Source: an uncultured Oscillospiraceae bacterium (GTDB taxonomy: Bacteria; Bacillota; Clostridia; Oscillospirales; Oscillospiraceae). Taken from it: 64,000 bases of DNA. The position numbers were made by a program, and so were the translations under genes. Position 1 is the first letter of the stretch, and every line of letters begins with the position of its first letter. The stretch spans positions 1 through 64,000 of the forward strand of contig CAKTMF010000007.1 in the NCBI GenBank assembly GCA_934573855.1, written 5' to 3'. The notes below the pieces were generated by a model. That model was given only the letters and a program-made list of their open reading frames with translations, made no database searches and was not told the origin of the DNA. Shown in pieces: positions 24,562 through 32,919 of the stretch.

Positions 24562-25992
24562 TCAGTTGTTCACCCCGTGGTGAGCGTCAGGGCTGGACAT
24601 ATCCAGCGCACGGAACTGGTAGCCGTTATCAAGGCCCCAGATGATTATCTGCTCCACGGCGTCGACGCTGTAGTCCTTGATGTCGTGCTGGAGGACGATG
24701 GCGGCCTTCTTGCCGGTGCAGCCGGCGATGACGTTCTCAAGCACCACGTCGGTGTCGGTCGTCTCGCCCGCGTCGCCGGAGCTGACGTTCCAGTCAAAAT
24801 ACTTGTAGCCCATGTTCTCCATGGCCTTGGTGAGGCGGGACATTATGCCGGGGTTGAAGCTGCTGACCGTGTTGGAGCTGCCGCCGGGGAAGCGGAAGAG
24901 GGTCGTGGTGGAGCCGGTCTGCTCCTCGATTATATCCGCCATGGCGGAGAAGTCGTCGAAAAAGGCTTCCTCGCTGGCATAGATGGTATAATAGTTGTGA
25001 GTGTAGGAGTGGACGCCGATGGAGTGGCCCTCGCGGTAGGCGCGGCCGATACAGTCGCGGTATTTCGTGCTTTCGGCGGTCACGAAGAAGGTGGCCTTGA
25101 CGTTATACCTGGCGAGAGTGTCGAGAAGCCCGTCGGTATACGGTCCCGGGCCGTCGTCAAAGGTGAGATATATGGTTTTGCCGTCGGGCGTGGTGCTGTC
25201 GGGATTCCGCAGGGAGATGACGGTCACGCTGCGCACGGCCTCGACCCGCTCGCCGCGCTCGTTCTCTATGGAATAGTGCAGCTCGTAGGTCCCCGGCTCG
25301 TAGGGGTGGACGCGTCCCTCGACGACGACGTACTTCGAGAGGTCGTTGCCCAGACTGTCGTATGCCGTGAAGCCCGGATCGCTGAACCAGAGGCTCGCGT
25401 TGACGGCCATGTTCTCGTCGCCGTTGAGCTTTATCTGCGGAGCCTCGGCGGAGGGGATGCGCCGCTCTGCGGTGGCGCTGTTGCCGGAGCTGTCGGTGAC
25501 GGTGTAGGTGATGATACCGTCGCCCTCCGAGCGCACGACCCGGTCGGTCACGTCGCCGTCGCAGTTGTCGGTGGCGGTGTAGCCCTCCTCCTCATAGCCG
25601 GTGAACCAGTTGGGGGAGTAGCCCTCGGTATGCTTGAGTACGATGACGGGAGGCTCACGGTCGGCGACGATGACCTTGCGCACGGCGCTGTATTCCTTAC
25701 AGAGAAATTTTGTGACATAGGTCAGCTCATAGGCTCCCGGCGTTTTTGTGTCCACCGAACCCTCGGTGCGCACCTCGAGACGGCGGCCGTCGCCGAAGAG
25801 CCTGCCGGTGGTGACGGCATATCTGCCGGGATCGGTAAACTCCCCGCCGAGATCGACGGTCACGGTCTGGTCGCCGCTTATGACGAACTTGACGTGCCGG
25901 CCGTCGATCAGCAGCGTCGCGGCGGCGAGCGCAAGGATATATACTGCGGCGGCTATGAGTACCACTATTCCCTTTTTGCCAATTTTTTTCAT
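24562..25992 (-). CDS. Membrane-anchored polysaccharide deacetylase with Ig-like domains
   Basis: 476 residues. One N-terminal membrane helix (about 8-28) is followed by three Ig-like domains at about 40-110, 113-180 and 185-262. The second has the TDNCDGDVTD pattern of DUF5011-type domains. A NodB/carbohydrate esterase 4 domain spans about 272-470. Its active-site signs are TFDDGPGPYT (D279, D280), HSIGVHSYTH (metal ligands H328 and H332), RFPGGSSN, and a late LQHD. Such enzymes remove acetyl groups from peptidoglycan or surface glycans, often giving lysozyme resistance. ATG 25992 has only a weak ribosome site (GTAG). It is divergent from glyQS. Confidence 0.86.
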   Translation of the reverse strand: MKKIGKKGIVVLIAAAVYILALAAATLLIDGRHVKFVISGDQTVTVDLGGEFTDPGRYAVTTGRLFGDGRRLEVRTEGSVDTKTPGAYELTYVTKFLCKEYSAVRKVIVADREPPVIVLKHTEGYSPNWFTGYEEEGYTATDNCDGDVTDRVVRSEGDGIITYTVTDSSGNSATAERRIPSAEAPQIKLNGDENMAVNASLWFSDPGFTAYDSLGNDLSKYVVVEGRVHPYEPGTYELHYSIENERGERVEAVRSVTVISLRNPDSTTPDGKTIYLTFDDGPGPYTDGLLDTLARYNVKATFFVTAESTKYRDCIGRAYREGHSIGVHSYTHNYYTIYASEEAFFDDFSAMADIIEEQTGSTTTLFRFPGGSSNTVSSFNPGIMSRLTKAMENMGYKYFDWNVSSGDAGETTDTDVVLENVIAGCTGKKAAIVLQHDIKDYSVDAVEQIIIWGLDNGYQFRALDMSSPDAHHGVNN

Positions 25993-26107
25993 CTTTCTAC
26001 CGAAGCTTCCTTCCGAGTTATGTAACCGAGTATACACCAGTTTCCGACATATTCCAACCTCTTTTTCCCAGATTAATATTTTAATTATCTTTCTCCGTCC
26101 GCTATTA

Positions 26108-26136
26108 TTGTAAAACGCCGTCAAATCTGATATACT
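26108..26136 (+). promoter_or_regulatory. Promoter of glyQS
   Basis: TTGTAA (26108-26113), 17 bp, TATACT (26131-26136). A small hairpin CTGCGG/CCGCAG at 26172-26190 lies in the short leader. No T-box features (AGGGTGG antiterminator bulge) are present. Confidence 0.6.
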
Positions 26137-26204
26137 GAAAGTAACTGGAAAAATTCCGGTATATTAATCTCTGCGGTTGCCAGCCGCAGGAAAGGACAGA
26201 AAAA

Positions 26205-27629
26205 ATGGAACACTCCGAAAAAACAATGGACAAGATCGTAGCGCTGTGCAAGAACCGCGGCTTCGTCTACCCCGGCTCCGACATCTACGGCGGCCTCGCC
26301 AACAGCTGGGACTACGGCCCTCTGGGCGTTGAGTTCAAAAACAACGTCAAAAAGGCATGGCTCAAGAAATTCGTGCAGGAAAGCCCCTACAACGTGGGTC
26401 TTGACGCCGCCATCATCATGAACCCCCAGACATGGGTCACCACCGGCCACGTCTCCAGCTTCTCCGACCCCCTGCTGGACTGCCGCTCCTGCAAGGCGCG
26501 CCACCGCGCCGACAAGCTCATCGGCGACGTCCACCCCGAGGTCAACGTGGACGCGATGAGCTTTGATGAGATGGACGCCTTCATCGAGGCGAACGAGGAC
26601 ATCGTCTGCCCCGTGTGCGGCAAGCACAACTTTACGCCCATACGCAAGTTCAACCTCATGTTCAAGACGGCCATCGGCGTTACCGAGGACTCCTCCTCCA
26701 CCTGCTACCTCCGGCCCGAGACCGCCCAGGGCATTTTCGTGAACTTCGCGAATATACAGCGCACCACGCGCAAAAAGCTGCCTTTCGGCGTGTGCCAGGT
26801 GGGCAAGGCCTTCCGCAACGAGATCACTCCGGGCAACTTCACCTTCCGCACCCGCGAGTTCGAGCAGATGGAGTGCGAGTTCTTCTGCAAGCCCGGCACC
26901 GACCTCGAGTGGTTCGCCTACTGGAAGGACTATTGCGTCAACTGGCTCAAGTCCCTCGGCATAAAGGACGAGCATCTCAGACTGCGCGACCATGAGCCGG
27001 CGGAGCTTGCCTTCTACTCCCGCGCCACCACCGACATCGAGTACGCCTTCCCGTTCACCGACTGGGGCGAGCTGTGGGGCATTGCCGACCGCACCAACTA
27101 CGACCTCGGCCGCCATCAGGAGGCCAGCGGCAAGGATCTCACCTACTTTGACCAGGACACCAACGAACACTACATCCCCTACGTCATCGAGCCGTCGCTC
27201 GGCTGCGACCGCGTGGCTCTCGCCTTCCTGTGCGAGGCGTATGACGAGGAGGTCGTGGGTCAGGACAAGAAGGGCAATCCCGACGTGCGCACCGTGCTGC
27301 ACCTGCACCCCGCTCTCGCACCCTTCAAGTGTGCCATCCTCCCGCTGAGCAAGAAGGAGATACTCACCGGCCCCGCAATGGAGCTTTACCACGAGCTTTC
27401 CAAGGAGTTCATGTGCGACTACGACGAGACCGGCTCCATCGGCAAGCGCTACCGCCGCGAGGACGAGATCGGCACGCCGTTCTGCATCACCTTTGACTTC
27501 AACACCGTGGGTACCGAGACCGACGAGGCCGACCACTGCGTCACCGTCCGCGAGCGCGACTCCATGACCCAGGTGCGTATCCCCATAAGCGAGGTAAAGA
27601 GCTACATCGCCGAGAGGATCAGATTCTGA
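26205..27629 (+). CDS. glyQS: Glycyl-tRNA synthetase, single-chain class II type
   Basis: 474 residues. This is the homodimeric (eukaryote/archaeal-like) enzyme rather than the alpha2-beta2 form. Recognisable parts: GFVYPGSDIYGGLANSWDYG at the N-terminus, PLGVEFKNNVKKAWLKKFV, motif 2 GKAFRNEITPGNFTFRTREF followed by EQMECEFF, YVIEPSLGCDRVALAFL (motif 3), and a C-terminal anticodon domain starting at LHPALAPFKCAILPLSK. It charges tRNA-Gly with glycine in the cytoplasm. It is directly followed by the NAD synthetase gene. Confidence 0.96.
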   Translation: MEHSEKTMDKIVALCKNRGFVYPGSDIYGGLANSWDYGPLGVEFKNNVKKAWLKKFVQESPYNVGLDAAIIMNPQTWVTTGHVSSFSDPLLDCRSCKARHRADKLIGDVHPEVNVDAMSFDEMDAFIEANEDIVCPVCGKHNFTPIRKFNLMFKTAIGVTEDSSSTCYLRPETAQGIFVNFANIQRTTRKKLPFGVCQVGKAFRNEITPGNFTFRTREFEQMECEFFCKPGTDLEWFAYWKDYCVNWLKSLGIKDEHLRLRDHEPAELAFYSRATTDIEYAFPFTDWGELWGIADRTNYDLGRHQEASGKDLTYFDQDTNEHYIPYVIEPSLGCDRVALAFLCEAYDEEVVGQDKKGNPDVRTVLHLHPALAPFKCAILPLSKKEILTGPAMELYHELSKEFMCDYDETGSIGKRYRREDEIGTPFCITFDFNTVGTETDEADHCVTVRERDSMTQVRIPISEVKSYIAERIRF

Positions 27630-27704
27630 TAACTGCCGGGAGGGCGCATGTCCTCCCGACTGATATTTGCTCCCCGCACGGAGAGAGAAGGAAGTTTTTT
27701 TGAC

Positions 27705-29597
27705 ATGAAAGACGGTTTTATCAAGGTAGCAGCGGCGTCTCCCGTGATCAAGGTCGCCGACGCCGAATATAACGCGCAGCGCGTCATCGAGTGCATAAGG
27801 GCCGCGGACGAAAAGGGCGTGAAGGTCCTTGTGTTCCCGGAGCTTACGCTCACGGGCGCGTGCTGCTATGATCTTTTTACCCACCGCGTGATACTTGACG
27901 GCGCGAAGAGGGCGCTGCTGAAGGTGGTCGAGGCCACGAAGGGCAGCGAAATGCTCGTGTTCGTGGGACTGCCGTTCACCGTGGGCGCGAGGCTGATGAG
28001 CGTCGCCGCGGTCATAAGCGACGGCGAGGTGCTGGCCCTTGTCCCCAGAGAGAACGTCGGCGGCACCAGCTTCACCGCCTCCGAGGCCGACGAGCTTGAG
28101 GGCGAGCTTGACGGGACGGTGCTCGTGACCGACTGCCGCCTCTTTACCTCCGACGCCATCCCCGGCCTTTCCGTGGCCGTGGAGCTGGGCGGGGACCTTG
28201 ACGCGGTGGAGCGTCCGGCGTTCCGCCATGCGCTCAGCGGCGCGACCATCATCGCGCAGATGGCCGCCTTCCCGGAGACGGTGACCTCAACCGCCGACGC
28301 GGAGCTGAACATCCGCTACGAGTCGAAGCGCCTGCACTGCGGCATGGTGCTGGCGGCTCCCGGCAAGGGCGAGTCCACCACCGACAACGTGTTCTCCGGC
28401 CTGTGCATGGTGGCCGAAAAAGGCGTCATACTCGCCGAGGACGAGAGGGCCGACAGCCTCGCCGTGAGCGAGATCGACGTGGACTACCTCATGAACCTGC
28501 GCCGCAGGGACAGCGGCTTTACGCCCGTGCAGTCCGAGTATCCAGACATTTACTGGGACGTGCAGGTCACGGAGACAGACGTCACCCGCGGCTACTCGCC
28601 GCTGCCGCACCTGCCCTCAAAGGGCGAGGACGTCCCCGCCTACTGCGAGCGCATGATCGACATTCAGGTCAGCGGCCTCGTAAAGCGCATGGAGTACGCA
28701 CACCTTGACCACTGCGTCATCGGCATTTCCGGCGGCGTCGACTCCACGCTCGCGGTGATGATCTGCGCGAAGGCCATGGAACGCATGGGCCTGCCCTCGA
28801 CGAACGTCGTGGCCTGCACCATGCCCTGCTTCGGCACCTCCTCCCGCACCAAGTCCAACGCCATCGTCGTCGCCGAGCAGATGGGCGCGGAGGTGCGCGT
28901 CATTGACATCGGCAAGGCCCTGTATCAGCACTTTGACGATATCGGCCACGCCCGCGACGACTACTCCGTCGCCTTTGAGAACGCCCAGGCGCGCGAGCGC
29001 ACCCAGATACTCATGGACATCGCGAATAAGGTCAACGGCCTCGACGTCGGCACCGAGGACCTCAGCGAGTTTGTGGACGGCTGGTGTACCTTCAACGGCG
29101 ACCATATCAGCATGTACGACGTGAACCTCGGCCTCACAAAGACTCAGGTGCGCGCGAACGTCCGTCACATCGCCCAGACCACCGGGGACGAGGTCCTTGC
29201 AGCGGCGCTGTGGGACGTGCTGGACTGCCCCGTCACGCCCGAGCTTCTGCCCATACACGACGACCAGATCGAGCAGAAGAGTGAGGACGCCGTCGGCTCG
29301 TACAGCCTGCAGGATTTCTTCACCTACAATATCTTTATCTGCGGCTTCGCCCCATCCAAGACCTTCCGCCTCGCGAAGCTCACCTACGGCGGGCAGTACA
29401 CCGACGCGGAGCTTCTCCGCTGGCTCAGGAGCTACTGCCGGCGCTACTTCTCCCAGCAGTTCAAGCGCAGCTGTCTGATGGACGGCCCCGCGGTAGAGGC
29501 GTTCACCGTCTCCCCGCGCACCGGCTTCCTCATCCCCTCCGACGCGGAGGCGGCGCTGTTCCTCAGCGACCTCGAAAAGCTCGAAGCGGAAATGTAG
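27705..29597 (+). CDS. nadE: NAD+ synthetase (NadE, glutaminase-fused form) with degenerate glutaminase site
   Basis: 630 residues, two domains. Residues 1-270 are a nitrilase-fold glutaminase domain; residues 310-630 are the NAD synthetase, with the ATP pyrophosphatase loop GISGGVDSTLAV (342-347 is SGGVDS) and the deamido-NAD binding part near GTEDLSEFVDGWCTFNGDHI. It makes NAD+ from deamido-NAD, ATP and a nitrogen donor. In the glutaminase domain only Glu46 (FPELTLTG) of the triad is kept: the Lys position is Arg115 (LVPREN) and the nucleophile Cys, normally in VEICEDL, is Gly162 (VELGGDL). This domain should not hydrolyse glutamine, so ammonia is the likely donor. ATG 27705 follows GAAGGAAG; the frame is open to 27648 without support. 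Confidence 0.92.
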   Translation: MKDGFIKVAAASPVIKVADAEYNAQRVIECIRAADEKGVKVLVFPELTLTGACCYDLFTHRVILDGAKRALLKVVEATKGSEMLVFVGLPFTVGARLMSVAAVISDGEVLALVPRENVGGTSFTASEADELEGELDGTVLVTDCRLFTSDAIPGLSVAVELGGDLDAVERPAFRHALSGATIIAQMAAFPETVTSTADAELNIRYESKRLHCGMVLAAPGKGESTTDNVFSGLCMVAEKGVILAEDERADSLAVSEIDVDYLMNLRRRDSGFTPVQSEYPDIYWDVQVTETDVTRGYSPLPHLPSKGEDVPAYCERMIDIQVSGLVKRMEYAHLDHCVIGISGGVDSTLAVMICAKAMERMGLPSTNVVACTMPCFGTSSRTKSNAIVVAEQMGAEVRVIDIGKALYQHFDDIGHARDDYSVAFENAQARERTQILMDIANKVNGLDVGTEDLSEFVDGWCTFNGDHISMYDVNLGLTKTQVRANVRHIAQTTGDEVLAAALWDVLDCPVTPELLPIHDDQIEQKSEDAVGSYSLQDFFTYNIFICGFAPSKTFRLAKLTYGGQYTDAELLRWLRSYCRRYFSQQFKRSCLMDGPAVEAFTVSPRTGFLIPSDAEAALFLSDLEKLEAEM

Positions 29598-29661
29598 ATC
29601 CACATCTCGGCTCAGGCAGGGTGAACGCCCTGCCTGAGCTTTTTGCACATGGAGGACCATG

Positions 29662-29760
29662 CCCCCTATCGCCTCGCTGCGCTCGGCACTTCCCCCAATG
29701 GGGGAAGCGTGCGGGAGGAGCAAGCCCCTCCCCTGCGGGGAAACGGGGACAAGGAGCTGC
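29662..29760 (+). repeat. Repeat family B and companion block, copy 1
   Basis: The segment CCTATCGCCTCGCTGCGCTC then GGCACTTCCCCCAATGGGGGAAGC recurs at about 30109-30161, in reverse at about 53700-53757, and in variants at about 56485-56531 and 56746-56794. Next to it, GCGGGAGGAGCAAGCCCCTC (about 29710-29730) recurs near 29935 and 59494, and in reverse near 53480 and 53875. These are non-coding, often hairpin-forming, and sit only between genes. Confidence 0.75.
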
Positions 29761-29769
29761 TCCGCCATG

Positions 29770-29900
29770 GCTCCCTCTGACGAGGGAGCTGTCAGCGCAG
29801 CTGACTGAGGGAGAGAAAAATCGAAGATTCTGCAAGACGTCACTTTTCTCTCCCTCCGTCAAAACCTGCGGTTTTGCCACCTCCCTCCTCAGAGGGAGGC
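29770..29900 (+). repeat. MITE-like repeat family A, copy 1
   Basis: A 131-bp unit bounded by near-perfect inverted ends (GCTCCCTCTGACGAGGGAG and its complement CTCCCTCCTCAGAGGGAGGC). Inside the left end is a palindrome AGCTGTCAGCGCAGCTGACT; inside the right end is a conserved block CTCCCTCCGTCAAAACCTGC. The middle 30 or so bases vary between copies. Other copies: 53547-53678 (reverse), 56560-56704, 59315-59463. There is no ORF, which fits a non-autonomous mobile element. The 724-bp gap 29598-30321 is made almost entirely of families A and B. Confidence 0.78.
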
Positions 29901-30108
29901 TTAAATTTTCTCCGGCATGGCAGTGTCCGCGGTGCGGGAGGAACAAGCCCCTCCCCTACGGTGGGACGGAGAGAGTAAAAATGGCTTCCCCCATGGGGGG
30001 AGCTGGCGGCCGTAAGGCCGACTGATGAGGGATAAACTTATTGATTCCGTACTTTGCCGCCTCATCCGGCACGGCTTCGTCATGCCACCTTCCCCTCAAA
30101 GGGGAAGG

Positions 30109-30161
30109 CACCCCCTATCGCCTCGCTGCGCTCGGCACTTCCCCCAACGGGGGAAGCATGC
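30109..30161 (+). repeat. Repeat family B, copy 2
   Basis: Same block as at 29665 (CGCTGCGCTCGGCACTTCCC then CCAACGGGGGAAGC), same orientation, about 445 bp further on and just upstream of the gdhA leader. Confidence 0.75.
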
Positions 30162-30250
30162 GGGAGAGGCGTTCCAGCCGAAGCTGAGGCGTGATTTTTG
30201 TGCAATATGTACATTTTGTATGAAATTCAGGCTTTGTTAAAAAGCATATA

Positions 30251-30279
30251 TTGCCTTTATGACCTAAAGCCTGTATAAT
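30251..30279 (+). promoter_or_regulatory. Promoter of gdhA
   Basis: TTGCCT (30251-30256), 17 bp, TATAAT (30274-30279), about 42 bp before the ATG. AAGGAGGT at 30309-30316 is a very strong ribosome site. Confidence 0.7.
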
Positions 30280-30321
30280 ACCGTTGAAAGATAACTTTTA
30301 TATCTTCAAGGAGGTAACAAC

Positions 30322-31671
30322 ATGTTTTCAAGCGAATACCTTAACCGCGTATATGCTCAGGTCGAGGAGCGGGACGCCAACGAGCCGGAATTCCTGCAGG
30401 CCGTGCGCGAGGTCTTTTCGTCGCTGGAGCTTGTGATCGGCAAGCACCCCGAGTGGGAGCAGGCGGGCATTCTCGAACGCTTCGTGGAGCCTGAGCGCGT
30501 GGTGGAATTTCGTGTTCCGTGGGTGGACGACGGCGGAAGGGTGCGGGTGAACCGCGGCTACCGCGTGCAGTTCAACTCGGCCATCGGCCCCTACAAGGGA
30601 GGACTTCGCTTCCATCCCTCCGTCAACCTCTCGATAATGAAATTCCTCGGCTTTGAGCAGATACTCAAAAATTCCCTGACCACGCTCCCCATGGGCGGCG
30701 GCAAGGGAGGCTCCGACTTTGACCCCAAGGGAAAGTCCGACGGCGAGGTAATGCGCTTCTGCCAGAGCTACATGACCGAGCTTTACCGTCACATCGGCCA
30801 GTTCACCGACGTTCCCGCCGGAGATATCGGCGTGGGCGCGCGCGAGGTCGGCTACATGTTCGGGCAGTATAAGCGTATCGTCAACCGCTTTGACGGCGCC
30901 GTCCTCACCGGCAAGGGTATTCCCTTCGGCGGCTCTCTCGCCCGCACTCAGGCGACCGGCTACGGCCTGTGCTACTACGCGGCCGAGGCGCTCCGTCACC
31001 TCAGGAACGACAGCTTCAAGGGCAAGACCGTCGTTGTCTCCGGCTCGGGCAACGTCGCGCAGTACGCGGCGGAGAAATGCACCCAGCTCGGCGGAAAGAT
31101 CGTCGCGATGTGCGACTCCTCCGGCTATGTCTACGACCCGAACGGCATAGACCTCCCGCTCCTTTTCGACATCAAGCAGAAGCGCCGCGCGCGCATAAGC
31201 GTCTACGCCGACGAGGTCTCCGGCGCGGTCTACACCCCCGGCTGCAAAAACATCTGGAACGTAAAGTGCGATATCGCCATGCCCTGCGCTTCCCAGAACG
31301 AGATGGACGAGGCGGGCGCGAGGGCGCTGATCGCGAACGGCTGCATGGCGGTGTTCGAGGGCGCGAACATGCCGCTCACCCCCGGGGCCATCGAGGCCGT
31401 GCAGGGCGCGGGACTGCTCTACTCTCCCGGCAAGGCCAGCAACGCCGGCGGCGTGGCGACCTCCGGCCTTGAGATGACCCAGAACTCCATCCGCATGAGC
31501 TGGACCTTCGAGGAGGTCGACGAGAAGCTGCAGAGCATTATGAAGAGCATATACAAGGCGTGCTACGACGCCTCCGTGGAGTGCGGCCGCCCCGGCGACC
31601 TTATGCTGGGCGCGAACGTGGCGGGCTTCCTCAAGGTCGCCGCCGCGATGATGGCGCAGGGCGTGGTGTGA
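30322..31671 (+). CDS. gdhA: NADP-type glutamate dehydrogenase
   Basis: 449 residues, the size of hexameric bacterial GDH. It interconverts 2-oxoglutarate plus ammonia and glutamate. Signature segments: YKGGLRFHPSVNLSIMKFLG, LPMGGGKGGSDFDPKGKSDG (catalytic and substrate Lys), DVPAGDIGVGAREVGYMFGQ, GSLARTQATGYGLCYY and the nucleotide fold VVVSGSGNVAQYAAEK. The strong promoter and ribosome site suggest high expression, usual for an ammonia-assimilating or glutamate-fermenting anaerobe. It is followed by an intrinsic terminator. Confidence 0.96.
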   Translation: MFSSEYLNRVYAQVEERDANEPEFLQAVREVFSSLELVIGKHPEWEQAGILERFVEPERVVEFRVPWVDDGGRVRVNRGYRVQFNSAIGPYKGGLRFHPSVNLSIMKFLGFEQILKNSLTTLPMGGGKGGSDFDPKGKSDGEVMRFCQSYMTELYRHIGQFTDVPAGDIGVGAREVGYMFGQYKRIVNRFDGAVLTGKGIPFGGSLARTQATGYGLCYYAAEALRHLRNDSFKGKTVVVSGSGNVAQYAAEKCTQLGGKIVAMCDSSGYVYDPNGIDLPLLFDIKQKRRARISVYADEVSGAVYTPGCKNIWNVKCDIAMPCASQNEMDEAGARALIANGCMAVFEGANMPLTPGAIEAVQGAGLLYSPGKASNAGGVATSGLEMTQNSIRMSWTFEEVDEKLQSIMKSIYKACYDASVECGRPGDLMLGANVAGFLKVAAAMMAQGVV

Positions 31672-31711
31672 GTGCGCCGAAGCACTCTCTGAAATATGAA
31701 ATAGCATAAAA

Positions 31712-31740
31712 AACGGCCGCCTCTTCCGGAGGCGGCCGTT
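31712..31740 (+). terminator. Intrinsic terminator of gdhA
   Basis: A 12-bp stem (31712-31723 with 31729-31740), TTCCG loop, preceded by A6 and followed by TTTCC. Confidence 0.8.
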
Positions 31741-31754
31741 TCCGCGCTTTTTAT

Positions 31755-32036
31755 AAAAAACTCCCGGCGCTTTCGCGCCGGGAGCATCCCGCAAATGCCG
31801 TGCTGGCTCAATTATAACCTGCACGAAAGGGCAGGTGGGTCGCCTAAGTTCTGTTTCGCTGCTTCCAACATCCGGTGCAGAAAACACCGGGAGGCCTGCA
31901 ATCCGCAGATTCAAGTCGGCATCCCTTATTAGAGATGTGGGTTTAATGAGCCACATGTCCGATACGGACGGCACGCACACAGCAGGAATGAACTCTCTGC
32001 TGCTTGCGGGCATTACACTATATGCCCGCGGGAACT
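31755..32036 (-). ncRNA. Hairpin-rich non-coding RNA candidate (class not settled)
   Basis: Between gdhA and the DUF1292 gene the minus strand has no ORF but a series of local stems: about 32011-32034 (CGCGGGCAT/ATGCCCGC), 31985-32006 (CAGCAG/CTGCTG), a GTCCG..CGGAC stem near 31960, GTGG..CCAC near 31935, CTGC..GCAG near 31900, CCGGTG..CACCGG near 31880 and CCTGC..GCAGG near 31825. It ends in a perfect intrinsic terminator on the minus strand (31761-31784, GAAA loop, then TTTTTT). A possible promoter (TTCGAC, 16 bp, AATAAT) lies in the end of the upstream coding sequence. RNase P, tmRNA and SRP signatures are absent. 6S RNA is the first known class I would test, but several separate hairpins are not its usual rod shape. 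It could also be a structured 3' part of the DUF1292 message. Confidence 0.5.
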
Positions 32037-32040
32037 TTTA

Positions 32041-32325
32041 TTATTCCTCTTCGTCCTCATCGTCGAAGAGAAGGACCATGAAATGCTCGTAGACGTCGTT
32101 GAGCTCGTCCTCGTCGTCCACGGACTCAAAAAGCTCCTCGCCGTTTTCGATGACGGAGCGGAGGATCACCAGACCGTAGTCCGGGTCGTTCTCGTCCATA
32201 TTGGCCGGCAGGAACGCCACATAGGTGTTGCCGTTATAGTCCATGGAATCGAGTATCTCAAGCTCGAACTCCTGGCCGTCGTCGTCGATTATGGTGATAA
32301 AGTCGTTTCCGAATTCTTCGCTCAT
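32041..32325 (-). CDS. DUF1292 family small acidic protein
   Basis: 94 residues from ATG 32325, with GGGAGG nine bases upstream; 14 further codons upstream are open but unsupported. It matches the YrzB-like DUF1292 family: DFITIIDDDGQEFELEILDS, YVAFLPA, DPDYGLVILRSV, and a very acidic end (DDEDEEE). These proteins are widespread in Bacillota and of unknown function; cytosolic. The stop codon abuts the hairpin-rich RNA. Confidence 0.85.
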   Translation of the reverse strand: MSEEFGNDFITIIDDDGQEFELEILDSMDYNGNTYVAFLPANMDENDPDYGLVILRSVIENGEELFESVDDEDELNDVYEHFMVLLFDDEDEEE

Positions 32326-32389
32326 TTCGTTGAACCTCCCGTATAGGTTGGCTTCATTGTAACTCATGACGGCGCAGAAATCAACACAA

Positions 32390-32731
32390 TTATGAGCCGA
32401 GATCCTCCAGCAGCTCCAAAAGCTCCGAGCGGCCGCGGACGGGTATGCCCCTGTCGAGCATGGCGCGGTCCGCCGAGCGAAGTTCCGTCGTCTCGATGGC
32501 CGTGAGCTCCGGCTCGGTCTTGAACTTCGCGTCGCGGTACACCGCGACGTAGCCCCCGCAGCTGCGGAGAAAAAACTGCGCGCCGTCCGCCTGCTCGATG
32601 AAGGCGGAGTATATCTGCATGGGCAGCTCGTCGCGGCTCTTCGGCTGCAGGGTAGCGTAGGCGGCGCTCACCGCGTAGGCCGCGGCGCATATGAGGAGCA
32701 TGAGAAAGCCCGCCCTGATCTTCAGCTTCAT
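32390..32731 (-). CDS. Small membrane-anchored or secreted protein of unknown function
   Basis: 113 residues. An N-terminal hydrophobic segment (about 6-27, GFLMLLICAAAYAVSAAYAT) is either a signal peptide or an anchor. The following 85 residues contain a compact domain (QFFLRSCGGYVAVYRDAKFK) ending in a Leu/Glu-rich tail. The segment VAVYRDAKF resembles the short extracytoplasmic forespore-type domains of clostridial BofC/YpeB-like proteins, but I would not assign it. The ATG 32731 follows GGGGGAAAG. It is 64 bp upstream of the DUF1292 gene on the same strand. Confidence 0.6.
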   Translation of the reverse strand: MKLKIRAGFLMLLICAAAYAVSAAYATLQPKSRDELPMQIYSAFIEQADGAQFFLRSCGGYVAVYRDAKFKTEPELTAIETTELRSADRAMLDRGIPVRGRSELLELLEDLGS

Positions 32732-32919
32732 ATTTTTCTTTCCCCCAAAATCTTTCGATAATGTAAATTATTCCACAAACGGGATAAAATAAACGTGGAA
32801 CGCCGTGCCGCCCCTGAAGAAAATTTACAAAAACGCTATCAATGCCCGGTGTTGTGTGTTATAATACTTTTTTGTAAGATGAGTATTATGCAGATTTTAT
32901 CCTTTCCAGAAGGAGGTCG

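Noticed and set aside
26110..26204. T-box leader for glyQS
   Set aside because: The leader is under 70 bases and lacks the AGGGTGG bulge and specifier stem.
26121..28229. A 702-codon minus-strand open frame opposite glyQS and nadE
   Set aside because: Both plus-strand genes are highly conserved enzymes; the reverse frame has no features.
31755..32036. RNase P RNA, tmRNA or SRP RNA for the structured region
   Set aside because: I looked for GAGGAAAGTCC, the tmRNA tag and CCA end, and the GGAAGGAAGCAGC loop on both strands; none is present, although CCTGCAATCCGC on the plus strand loosely recalls an SRP Alu domain.
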